Part shown: one piece after another, positions 24,864 through 32,565 of the stretch
Layout of the letters: each line of letters begins with the position of its first letter
Position numbering within the stretch: the first letter of the stretch is position 1
NCBI GenBank assembly: GCA_905372865.1
Contig: CAJPQT010000002.1
Span: forward strand, 54,179 to 118,178
From: an uncultured Centipeda sp.
Lineage (GTDB): Bacteria; Bacillota; Negativicutes; Selenomonadales; Selenomonadaceae
Direction: 5' to 3'
Length of the DNA stretch: 64,000 nucleotides
The notes under the pieces: model-generated
Told to the model about the DNA's origin: nothing
What the model saw: the letters and a program-made list of their open reading frames with translations, nothing else
The model's database searches: none
Translations under genes and position numbers: made by a program

Positions 24864-24940
24864 CTCTCTGTTCCTCCTAAAAACCAGACGCGCCACTATA
24901 TCTATATGTGGAATACACAAATCTGGATATAGTATAACAC

Positions 24941-24946
24941 GCGCTG
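24941..24946 (-). promoter_or_regulatory. Extended -10 promoter of prs
   Basis: Minus-strand TGTTATACT (extended -10, box 24941-24946) about 78 bases before the prs start. No convincing -35 was found. Confidence 0.5.
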
Positions 24947-25018
24947 TTTGTTTTTGGAAGAGCGTTCCCCCTCTTTTTCACATTCTTCAGAGCCTTGTAC
25001 AATAGTTATATATAACTC

Positions 25019-26383
25019 TCATTTTCGTTTGTCATGCCAGCCTTCAATCTCTTTCTGACGCGCACGCGCAACGGAGAGCGTGCCGGAAGGCACATCGCGC
25101 GTGATCGTAGAGCCTGCTGCAACATAGGCATTCTCCCCCACGGTGACAGGTGCCACGAGATTGGAGTTGCAGCCCACGAAGGCATTGTCTTCGATGACCG
25201 TACGATATTTATGCTTTCCGTCGTAGTTGACCGTGATCGTTCCGCAACCCATATTGACATGAGCGCCGAGATCACAGTCGCCGATATAGGAGAGATGAGG
25301 CAGCTTCGTCCCTGCGCCGACATTGGAGTTTTTGACCTCGACAAAGTTGCCGATCTTCACGCCCGCGCCAATGCGGCTGTCCGGGCGAATGTGGTTGAAC
25401 TGACCGAGATCCGTTCCGCTTTCGACCTCCGCATCATGCGCATAGACATAGTGTGCCTTGACATTGTCTCCGATGACCATGTCCTGAAAGCGCACATTCG
25501 GGCCAATGCGGCAGTCCTCGCCGATCACCGTGACCCCCTCCAGGAAGGTAAAGGGGTAGATGATGGTATCCATACCAACGCGCACCTCCGCATCAATGAA
25601 GGTGGTATGCGGGTCGATGATCGTCACGCCGTCCGCCATCAGCTCCTCAGCCTTGCGGCGGCGCAGGATGCGCTCCGCCACGGCCAGCTGACTGCGCGAG
25701 TTGATGCCGAGCGTGCTCTCGTAGTTGTCCGCAACGACTGCCCAGATCTTCTCACCGGCATCGCGCAGGATACTGAGCACATCGGGGAGATAGTATTCCC
25801 CCTGCGCATTGTCGTTCGTCACTTTTGCGAGTGCCGAGAAGAGTGCCTGTGCATCAAAGCAGTAGATCCCCGCATTCACCTCATGGATCTCGCGTTCCTC
25901 CGCCGTCGCATCCTTATGCTCGACGATCTTCAGGACCTCACCGCTTGCACGGCGGATAATACGTCCATAGCCCTTCGCATTCGGCATGATTGCCGTGAGG
26001 ACGGTTGCCTTTGCGCCCGCATTCACATGCTCTTCGTGAAAGCGCGCCAGGAGTTCCGCCGTCAGAAGAGGCGTATCTCCACAGAGCACCATGATGGTCC
26101 CATGTTCCTTTGCAAGCAATTCCTTCGTCTGAAGAACCGCATGCCCCGTGCCCAGCTGCTCGTGCTGTTCCACATACTCCACGCTGTCTCCAATGGCCGC
26201 GCGTACCGTCTCACCGCCAAAGCCCGTCACAACGATATTGCGCCGCGCCCCTGCCGCATCTGCCACGTCAATGACGTGCTGCAGCATCGCCTTGCCCGCT
26301 GCGCGGTGCAGTACCTTCGGCAGCTTCGATTTCATGCGCGTGCCCTTCCCCGCTGCCAGTATGACCGTAACAAAGTCCAACAT
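25019..26383 (-). CDS. glmU: Bifunctional UDP-GlcNAc pyrophosphorylase / GlcN-1-P N-acetyltransferase
   Basis: A 454-residue two-domain enzyme that makes UDP-GlcNAc for peptidoglycan and lipopolysaccharide. The N-terminal uridylyltransferase domain opens with VILAAGKGTRMKSKLPKVLH; the C-terminal left-handed beta-helix acetyltransferase includes GEDCRIGPNVRF, KNSNVGAGTKLPHLSYIGD and YDGKHKYRTVIEDNAFVG. Length is normal. The ATG at 26383 follows GGGAGG. It lies 27 bases downstream of the GntR gene in an ispE-gntR-glmU string. Confidence 0.96.
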   Translation of the reverse strand: MLDFVTVILAAGKGTRMKSKLPKVLHRAAGKAMLQHVIDVADAAGARRNIVVTGFGGETVRAAIGDSVEYVEQHEQLGTGHAVLQTKELLAKEHGTIMVLCGDTPLLTAELLARFHEEHVNAGAKATVLTAIMPNAKGYGRIIRRASGEVLKIVEHKDATAEEREIHEVNAGIYCFDAQALFSALAKVTNDNAQGEYYLPDVLSILRDAGEKIWAVVADNYESTLGINSRSQLAVAERILRRRKAEELMADGVTIIDPHTTFIDAEVRVGMDTIIYPFTFLEGVTVIGEDCRIGPNVRFQDMVIGDNVKAHYVYAHDAEVESGTDLGQFNHIRPDSRIGAGVKIGNFVEVKNSNVGAGTKLPHLSYIGDCDLGAHVNMGCGTITVNYDGKHKYRTVIEDNAFVGCNSNLVAPVTVGENAYVAAGSTITRDVPSGTLSVARARQKEIEGWHDKRK

Positions 26384-26410
26384 GATGCTCCTCCCGTTCT
26401 CCGAAAGCGC

Positions 26411-27148
26411 CTATTTGACAACTTCCTGATTCTTTTTGCTCTTGCGCTTTATGATGGTTGTGCCTGTCTTTCTCTCCTGCTCCTCGATGGCGTAAAGCAG
26501 CGTCTCCTCTGAGTTCTCCATATGCTTTGCACCGACTTTACGCGCATGGCGTGCATCGCCGGAGCCAATGGCATCCACAATCGCTCGGTGCTCTTCGAGC
26601 GTCGCCTTGAGCCGCCCCGGGTATGACATCGAAATCGTACGAAAGCGCGTGAGCTGTTCACGCAGATTGCCGATGATCGTGAGCAGACGCTCGTTGCGTG
26701 CCGCCTGGTACAGGAGCTCATGGAACTCAATGTCTGTCCGCACAATGCGTTCCATATCATGCTCCTCAATCGCACGCCCGATCGCAACGAGGAGGCGTTC
26801 CAAACGCTCCTGCTCATCCTCGGTGATGCGCTCCGCCGCAAGCTCACAGGCAAGCGCCTCAAGCGCCGCACGAATCTCAAAGATCTCATTGATGTCGCGG
26901 ATCGATACGCTCGCAACATAGGCTCCGCGCCGCGGAACAGTGACGACATAGCCCTCCTGCTCGAGCTTTCGGATTGCCTCTCGCACGGGTGTCCGACTGA
27001 CGAGCAGTTCATCTGCGAGATCGTTCTCCTTCAGCCATTCGCCGGGCTTTAAAATTCCGCTGCGAATGGCATCGCGAAGCACCTCACAGACAATCTCACG
27101 AAGCGGCTGATAGCTGTTTACAACGACCGGTGATAGTTTGCCTTCCAT
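26411..27148 (-). CDS. GntR family (FadR/FCD subfamily) transcriptional regulator
   Basis: A 245-residue regulator. The N-terminal winged helix-turn-helix reads ILKPGEWLKENDLADELLVSRTPVREAIRKLEQEGYV in pieces typical of GntR. The C-terminal FCD all-helical ligand domain has metal-ligand candidates in RTDIEFHELLY and AKHMENS. Such regulators usually sense organic acids. The target is unknown, but the gene lies between ispE and glmU, an unusual place for a FadR-type protein; the C-terminal tail is Lys-rich (IKRKSKKNQ). Confidence 0.9.
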   Translation of the reverse strand: MEGKLSPVVVNSYQPLREIVCEVLRDAIRSGILKPGEWLKENDLADELLVSRTPVREAIRKLEQEGYVVTVPRRGAYVASVSIRDINEIFEIRAALEALACELAAERITEDEQERLERLLVAIGRAIEEHDMERIVRTDIEFHELLYQAARNERLLTIIGNLREQLTRFRTISMSYPGRLKATLEEHRAIVDAIGSGDARHARKVGAKHMENSEETLLYAIEEQERKTGTTIIKRKSKKNQEVVK

Positions 27149-27164
27149 TATATCTCCTCTGGTT

Positions 27165-28031
27165 CTACTCCTGTCCGAATCTCCCTGCGGTACGTGTCAG
27201 ATACACCGCAGCATCGGTCTCAGCGCGGAATGCCTCTGCCGCATCCGCCGCTGCACGCTCGTCTACAAAGAGGCCGAACACCGTCGGCCCGCTGCCTGAC
27301 ATCATCGCACAGAGAGCTCCATGCTCCTGCATGCGTGCACGATAGTCGCCGATCACGGGATGTGCCGCCTCCGTCACGGGTTCGAGCACATTCGCGACGA
27401 GCTGCGCACAGCGCTCCCTGTCGCCGCAGGCAAGCGCCTCCATGAACGCCGGATTGTCCGGATGATATTCCGGCGGATGTGCGTCATAGCTGCGGTATGC
27501 CCACGGCGTTGATACGGCAACCGGAGGTTTGGCAAGCACAACGTACGTCTTCGGGAAGTCTGCAATCCGTCTCATCATCTCACCGCGTCCCGTTGCATAG
27601 ATCGTGCCGCCCATGAGGGCGAAGGGAATGTCGGAGCCAATCCGCGCACCGAGCGCACAGAGCTCCGCATCCGAAAGGCCCAGCCCATGGAGTTCATTCA
27701 TCCCGCGCAGCGTCGCCGCCGCATCGGCACTCCCTCCCGCAAGTCCCGCAGCCACGGGGATGCGCTTTGCGATGTCGATATGGACACCGCCGCGCACATG
27801 GCACTCGTTCATGATGAGAGCTGCCGCACGATAGGCGAGATTACGTTCATCCGTCTCGAGGCCCGGCAGGTCCACACTGAGCGAGATTCCCTCCTCCTGC
27901 CGCGTCAGTGTGAGCATATCTGCGAGTGCAAGAGACTGCATGACGGTTGCAATCTCATGATACCCGTCATCCCGAAGTCCCAGAATGTCGAGCGTCAGAT
28001 TGATCTTTGCCCGTCCGAGAGTCGTCACCAT
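27165..28031 (-). CDS. ispE: 4-diphosphocytidyl-2-C-methyl-D-erythritol kinase
   Basis: A 288-residue GHMP kinase of the MEP isoprenoid pathway. The N-terminal substrate region is GRAKINLTLDILGLRDDGYHEI, the ATP-binding glycine loop PVAAGLAGGSADAAATL and the C-terminal GSGPTVFGLF loop. The start at 28031 follows GGAGG. ispG is also in the window, so the organism uses the MEP route. Confidence 0.95.
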   Translation of the reverse strand: MVTTLGRAKINLTLDILGLRDDGYHEIATVMQSLALADMLTLTRQEEGISLSVDLPGLETDERNLAYRAAALIMNECHVRGGVHIDIAKRIPVAAGLAGGSADAAATLRGMNELHGLGLSDAELCALGARIGSDIPFALMGGTIYATGRGEMMRRIADFPKTYVVLAKPPVAVSTPWAYRSYDAHPPEYHPDNPAFMEALACGDRERCAQLVANVLEPVTEAAHPVIGDYRARMQEHGALCAMMSGSGPTVFGLFVDERAAADAAEAFRAETDAAVYLTRTAGRFGQE

Positions 28032-28150
28032 AGGAAGTCATTCCTCCATTGTCTTGAAAAATGTATGCCGCTTCGTATGCATCCATCTTTCCTTCTGTTT
28101 CCAGATTAACAGGATTTGCAATTATATTCAATAGATTTTTCTATTATTTC

Positions 28151-30565
28151 TCAAAAAATTGCGATGGGATCCATGTCAATCGCAATATCATCGCGCAGAT
28201 GAACCCCCTGTGTCCGCAGAAATGACTGCACATCTGCAAGCGCATCCGTCTTAATGAGTACGACGAAACGATAGGATCCGCGTTCCCGCTCGATGAGGGC
28301 GGGGGACGGTCCGATTGCCGCGCAGCCGTTCTGCTCCGAAAATACATTTCGGAACGCAACGACAAAGGCATTTGCCTCCTGCCATGCACGCGTGCGGCTC
28401 GGATTGTGGAAGAGCAGCTTCACAAGGCGGCTGAACGGCGGATAGAAGAGCTCACGGCGCAGCGCCGTCTCCTTTGCCGCGAATGCCTCATAATCCTGCC
28501 GCAGCGCAGTCTGCACGGCATAGTGCTCGGGGTTGTACGTCTGCACGATGACCTCCCCGCGCGCACCGTGACGCCCCGCACGTCCTGCCGTCTGCGTGAT
28601 GAGCATGAAGCAGCGCTCTGCGGCACGAAAATCCGGCAAATTGAGGCTTGCATCCGCACTGATGATGCCAACCGACTGCACGCCGGGCAGATCATGCCCC
28701 TTTGCCACCATCTGCGTGCCGAGGAGAATGTCGAAGTCACGCCGACGAAACCGCGTCAAAATCTCCGTATGTGCGAGCTTGCGTCCCGTCGTATCGCGAT
28801 CCATGCGCACAAGGCGAGCCTTGGGGAGAAGCTGCCCCAGCTCCTCCTCGAGTTTCTCCGTCCCCGAGCCGAAGTATTTGATATAGCGGCTCCCGCATTT
28901 CGGACAGGTCTCAGGCACGGAGGCGTGCAGATCGCAGTGATGACAGACAAGCGTTCCATTCGCGTGGTAGACGAGCGGCATCGAACACTGGGCGCAGGTG
29001 ATGACAGTGCCGCAGGAACGGCACATGATAAAGGTCGAATAGCCACGCCTGTTCAGCATGATAATCGCCTGTTCATGACGTGCAAGCGTCTCCGTCAGGA
29101 GCTCGCGCAGCGGAGACGAGATGATCGTACGCCGTCCCCGCCGCAGTTCCTCGCGCATATCAACGGCACGCACCTGTGGCAGCGGCTGACTGCCGATGCG
29201 CTCGGGCATCGTGAGGAGTGTCAGCTCTCCCGCACGCGCTCGGGTATAGGTTTCGAGCGAAGGCGTTGCGCTGCCGAGCACGAGGAGTGCGCCGTACCGC
29301 CGCGCGAGAATCTCCGCGACCACACGCGCATGGTAGCGCGGCGATTCGTCCTGCTTATAGGACATATCCTGCTCCTCATCGAGGATGATCGCGCCGACAT
29401 TTTCGGCAGGTGTGAAGAGTGCCGAGCGCGCACCGATGATGATGCCCGCCTCCCCACGGCGCACACGGAAGATGGAATCGTTTCGCTCCGCGTGCGAGAG
29501 CTGACTGTGCAGGACGACGATATCGCCCGCGAACACCTCCTGAAATGCTGTGATGAGCTGCCCTGTGAGCGCAATCTCGGGCACGAGCACGATCACCTGC
29601 CGTCCCGCCGCACGCACAGCACGCGCCGTCTCAATGTAGACACGCGTCTTTCCGCTGCCCGTCACACCGTGGAGCAGATATCCATGAAATCCGCCCTCGG
29701 CCAGCCCTCTGTGCAGGGCAGCAACCGCATTTGCCTGTGCCTCCGTCAGTTCTTCGGCATGTACGGCAACCGCCGCTGCCGCATAGCTGTCACGCAGCTT
29801 GCGGCGCGCATGCGCAGTCAAAAGGCCTGCTTCGATAAGATTCTTGATCGTTGCAGGTGAGACACCCTTTTCGTCGAGTTCGGCGCGTGCATATTCATTC
29901 CGCTCCCGAAAGAGCGCGAGTGCACGTGCCTGCGCAGGTTTGCGGGAAAATTCGGCAAGAATGCCGCCCGTAATCTCCCCCGCGGTATAGAACTTCTCGT
30001 ACTGCGCCTTGTCACGTTTATCGGCACAGTATTCCTTGCGCACCAGATGATAGCGCAGGAGTTTTTCCACGCTCTCCTCCACTGCCGTGTCCGGCAAGGC
30101 GCGGCGCAGTTGTGCAAGAGACTGGCTGCCATGTTCACACAGACAGTCATATACGGCATGCACACGCACGTCCGCAAGGATGGGATGCCCCGTGTCGGCA
30201 GCTTCCTCCGCCGCATAGACCGGGAAGATGCGCAGCCCGCTCTTCCCCGGCATGAAAAGACGCATGATCTCCGCCGCCGAACAGAGGTAAAATGCCGCAA
30301 GCTCCTGTGCAGCTGCAAGCAGCGCAGGGGAGAACCACGCCTCCTCATCGACCGCCGCAATGATCTCTCGCAGACGGTGTCCCCCATCCCGTGCCGCATC
30401 ATAGGGGCGTACACAGGTGACGAAGCCCTCCTTGCGCACATTGCCGAACGGAACAAATACGCGCCAGCCCGCTGCGATCTGCGCGAGCTGCTCCGGCAGA
30501 ACATAGGTGAACTCCTGCGCGATGCTCTTGACCGGAATGTTGATATAGACATCCGCAACGGTCAT
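28151..30565 (-). CDS. priA: Primosomal protein N' (PriA helicase)
   Basis: An 804-residue SF2 helicase that restarts stalled replication forks. The N-terminal DNA-binding part starts ADVYINIPVKSIAQEFTYVLP. The helicase core has Walker A HGVTGSGKTRVYIE, the DEEQ box VGAIILDEEQDMSYKQ, and LVLGSATPSLET. The zinc-binding insert with paired cysteines is visible (CRSCGTVITCAQC, CHHCDLH, CPKCGS). TAGRAGRHGARGEVIVQT marks motif VI. Its ribosome binding site is modest (GAGAAAGTG). It ends 119 bases before ispE. Confidence 0.96.
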   Translation of the reverse strand: MTVADVYINIPVKSIAQEFTYVLPEQLAQIAAGWRVFVPFGNVRKEGFVTCVRPYDAARDGGHRLREIIAAVDEEAWFSPALLAAAQELAAFYLCSAAEIMRLFMPGKSGLRIFPVYAAEEAADTGHPILADVRVHAVYDCLCEHGSQSLAQLRRALPDTAVEESVEKLLRYHLVRKEYCADKRDKAQYEKFYTAGEITGGILAEFSRKPAQARALALFRERNEYARAELDEKGVSPATIKNLIEAGLLTAHARRKLRDSYAAAAVAVHAEELTEAQANAVAALHRGLAEGGFHGYLLHGVTGSGKTRVYIETARAVRAAGRQVIVLVPEIALTGQLITAFQEVFAGDIVVLHSQLSHAERNDSIFRVRRGEAGIIIGARSALFTPAENVGAIILDEEQDMSYKQDESPRYHARVVAEILARRYGALLVLGSATPSLETYTRARAGELTLLTMPERIGSQPLPQVRAVDMREELRRGRRTIISSPLRELLTETLARHEQAIIMLNRRGYSTFIMCRSCGTVITCAQCSMPLVYHANGTLVCHHCDLHASVPETCPKCGSRYIKYFGSGTEKLEEELGQLLPKARLVRMDRDTTGRKLAHTEILTRFRRRDFDILLGTQMVAKGHDLPGVQSVGIISADASLNLPDFRAAERCFMLITQTAGRAGRHGARGEVIVQTYNPEHYAVQTALRQDYEAFAAKETALRRELFYPPFSRLVKLLFHNPSRTRAWQEANAFVVAFRNVFSEQNGCAAIGPSPALIERERGSYRFVVLIKTDALADVQSFLRTQGVHLRDDIAIDMDPIAIF

Positions 30566-30637
30566 ATGTTCACTTTCTCACCAAAAAAGCCGTTACACGA
30601 AAGCATTCGTGCAACAGCTCCTTTCCATTTCGCCATT

Positions 30638-30994
30638 TTATGAAGCGATCTCCGCTTGATTTGCGAGAATTTCCTTGCATGCTTGACATGCAGGACATAT
30701 ACAGGTCGTTTCGCCCTGTTCCTTCGCCTTCCTCGCCGCAGCCGTGAGGCCGCTTGCCTTCTTTTCACCGAATACGGCAACGCCCTCCGGCGACTCTGTA
30801 AAGCTGATGAGCTGATCGATGGTCAGCACATCGCTCTTAATCTCCTCGATGAGTGCTCGAAACGTCGATTTCTCCTCTGCCGTATCGACGGCCTCGAGGA
30901 AAGTATCCGCCTTTTCCTTCAAGCCCTCGTAGGTCATCGGCGCATCCACAATCTTATGAACCCGATCGATCACGCCACTGCGATCCAACGCCAT
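30638..30994 (-). CDS. Hypothetical protein with C-terminal Cys cluster
   Basis: A 118-residue protein I do not recognise. It is mostly helical and charged, with repeated short acidic helices (TYEGLKEKADTFLEAVDTAEEK, in two halves) and ends with a cysteine cluster, CICPACQAC, which could hold zinc or an iron-sulfur centre. The start at 30994 follows GAGGAGG. It has its own strong promoter (31213-31241), and a 166-bp inverted-repeat element lies in its 5' leader. It is 72 bases upstream of priA on the same strand. Confidence 0.75.
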   Translation of the reverse strand: MALDRSGVIDRVHKIVDAPMTYEGLKEKADTFLEAVDTAEEKSTFRALIEEIKSDVLTIDQLISFTESPEGVAVFGEKKASGLTAAARKAKEQGETTCICPACQACKEILANQAEIAS

Positions 30995-31030
30995 CCCTCA
31001 TCCTCCTCAATTCTCTGCTGCTCGTATTTC

Positions 31031-31196
31031 TAGGGAATCGCTGATAAAATGAAGTCCGTCAGATTGGCGTAGATTTTTCGTCCGAACAAGGAGACAAACC
31101 GGACGCATAGCCAAAGCTATGTGGAGGATTTGTCGACACAGTGCGGGCAAAAAAGATGCGCTAAGATGGCGCGGCTGAATTTATCAGTGCTTCCCT
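31031..31196. repeat. Inverted-repeat element, copy 1 (166 bp)
   Basis: The element is bounded by near-identical terminal inverted repeats of 20 bp (left TAGGGAATCGCTGATAAAAT; the reverse complement of the right end differs at 3 of 20 positions). It is flanked by TA at both ends. It shares about 80% identity by eye with the copy at 53306-53471, including an internal CATAGC/GCTATG hairpin. It encodes no protein. It lies in the leader of the Cys-cluster gene. It could be a MITE or a duplicated leader RNA. Confidence 0.85.
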
Positions 31197-31212
31197 AAAT
31201 AATCTATTCGTT

Positions 31213-31241
31213 ATTATAGGACAAAGGTACACGTTTGACAA
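31213..31241 (-). promoter_or_regulatory. Promoter of the Cys-cluster gene at 30638-30994
   Basis: Minus-strand -35 TTGTCA (31236-31241), 17-bp spacer and -10 TATAAT (31213-31218). The start would be near 31206, ten bases before the inverted-repeat element. Confidence 0.8.
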
Positions 31242-31264
31242 CTGGAAAAATTTTTGATTGTTCA

Positions 31265-31289
31265 AATTCCGAGTATTTCTCTCGGAATT
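31265..31289 (+). promoter_or_regulatory. Palindromic operator candidate upstream of the cupin gene
   Basis: A perfect 9-bp inverted repeat, AATTCCGAG N7 CTCGGAATT. Its centre is about 61 bases upstream of the start expected from the TATAAT at 31326-31331, the position where class I activators bind. That promoter lacks a good -35, which fits activation. The regulator is unknown. Confidence 0.5.
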
Positions 31290-31325
31290 GTGGCTTTGGT
31301 CACATTCTTCAGCGGATATTCCGTG

Positions 31326-31331
31326 TATAAT
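31326..31331 (+). promoter_or_regulatory. -10 box of the cupin promoter
   Basis: TATAAT at 31326-31331, 40 bases before the cupin ATG. There is no recognisable -35 at 16-18 bp. Confidence 0.6.
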
Positions 31332-31370
31332 ATGCACAGAAATTCTCACAACACACAAGGAGGAAACATC

Positions 31371-31715
31371 ATGGCAATCCTGAACAATATCCAGCATCAA
31401 CAGGCCCTTCTGCTCAAGGACCAGGTTGCATACGCAGACGGACAGGTCATCAGCAAGACGCTCGTCCAGAATAAGGGACTGGGTGTCACCCTCTTCGCCT
31501 TTGCGAAGGGCGAGGGCATCAGCACGCACGAGTCGAAGGGCGACGCACTCGTCACGGCACTTGACGGTGAGGGCATCATCAAGATTGACGACGAGACCTA
31601 TACGCTCAAGGCCGGTGAGAGCATCGTCATGCCCGCCAAGCATCCGCACTCGGTGTATGCGGCAAAAGAGACACCGTTCAAGATGCTCCTCGTGGTTGCG
31701 TTCCCCGAGGCGTAA
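31371..31715 (+). CDS. Small cupin-domain protein
   Basis: A 114-residue single-domain cupin. The two cupin motifs are visible: GEGISTHESKGDALVTALDGEG and AGESIVMPAKHPHSVYA, with His ligands for a metal. Proteins of this size act as sugar/small-molecule isomerases, dioxygenases or ligand sensors; the substrate cannot be inferred. The start at 31371 follows AAGGAGG; a frame running further upstream crosses the promoter and is not used. It is a single-gene unit ending at a strong terminator. Confidence 0.85.
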   Translation: MAILNNIQHQQALLLKDQVAYADGQVISKTLVQNKGLGVTLFAFAKGEGISTHESKGDALVTALDGEGIIKIDDETYTLKAGESIVMPAKHPHSVYAAKETPFKMLLVVAFPEA

Positions 31716-31740
31716 TCCCCCAATCCATTTCCCCCTGAAA

Positions 31741-31778
31741 GCAAAACACCCGCGGCAAAAGAGCCGCGGGTGTTTTGC
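31741..31778. terminator. Bidirectional terminator between cupin and response regulator
   Basis: A perfect 16-bp stem, GCAAAACACCCGCGGC with its complement, and a 6-nt loop, flanked by A-rich and T-rich ends. It separates convergent genes. Confidence 0.93.
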
Positions 31779-31782
31779 TTTC

Positions 31783-32565
31783 CTATTCTTCCTCCTGCTG
31801 CGGGACAAAACCTTTTCCCTGCTGCAGGAATTCACGCGGTGACGACTTCATATACTTTTTGAACACCGTACAGAAATTCTTATAATCGCCGAAGCCATTC
31901 TCCTCCGCGACCTCGTAGACGCGGTACCTGCCCGAAGCAAGCTGGGCAATGGCATTCTGCAGACGCTCCCGCGTCAGCATTTCGAGAAAGGTCTGCCCCG
32001 TCGCTTCTTTGAGTTTGCGGCTGAGGTAGCTCGCACTCACACCCGCCTCCTCGGCGATGGCTTCGATACTAAGGCGCTTGCGATAGTCCACACGGATGCG
32101 CTCCATCGCGTGCCTGACGTATGGATTCAGCGCGGCATCCTCGAAATAACGTCGCCAGTCGATGCCCCCCTCAAACAGCTCTGCCTCCTGTGCTGTGCGC
32201 TCTTTTGCAAGTCTCCGCATAAGTATGACAAGTTCCTGCTCATCGACAGGCTTCAGCAAATAGTCTGCGGCATGCAGGGCGATTGCTTTCTTCGCATAGT
32301 CAAACTCTGCATAGCTTGTGAGGAAGATGATCTGTGGCAGGATGCCTTCCTCCTGTGCACGCTCCGCCATCGCAATCCCATCCATGCGCGGCATGCGAAT
32401 GTCTGTCAGCACGACATCGGGACGCTCCGTACGCAGGAGTTCCAGCCCCTCCTTGCCGTCGGACGCATCCCCCACAACGACACAGCCCATGCCCGTCCAG
32501 TCAATCGTACAGAGCAGTCCACGCCGGATGAACTCCTCATCCTCAACAATGAGAACGCGCAGCAT
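31783..32565 (-). CDS. YesN-type response regulator (REC plus AraC HTH)
   Basis: A 260-residue response regulator. The receiver domain starts MLRVLIVEDEEFIRRG with the phospho-acceptor Asp in VVLTDIRMPRMDG (about residue 54) and the Lys in YLLKPVDE. The C-terminal AraC-type double helix-turn-helix reads LSIEAIAEEAGVSASYLSRKLKEATGQTF and EVAEENGFGDYKNFCTVFKKY. The start at 32565 follows AGAGGAGG and overlaps the kinase gene by 23 bases. The partner is the LytS/YesM-type kinase just upstream. The likely target is the importer operon next to them (inference). Confidence 0.92.
   Translation of the reverse strand: MLRVLIVEDEEFIRRGLLCTIDWTGMGCVVVGDASDGKEGLELLRTERPDVVLTDIRMPRMDGIAMAERAQEEGILPQIIFLTSYAEFDYAKKAIALHAADYLLKPVDEQELVILMRRLAKERTAQEAELFEGGIDWRRYFEDAALNPYVRHAMERIRVDYRKRLSIEAIAEEAGVSASYLSRKLKEATGQTFLEMLTRERLQNAIAQLASGRYRVYEVAEENGFGDYKNFCTVFKKYMKSSPREFLQQGKGFVPQQEEE

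Noticed and set aside
25004..25017. Palindrome AGTTATATATAACT just past glmU as an operator
   Set aside because: Simple A+T palindrome at a gene end with no promoter in position; no support.
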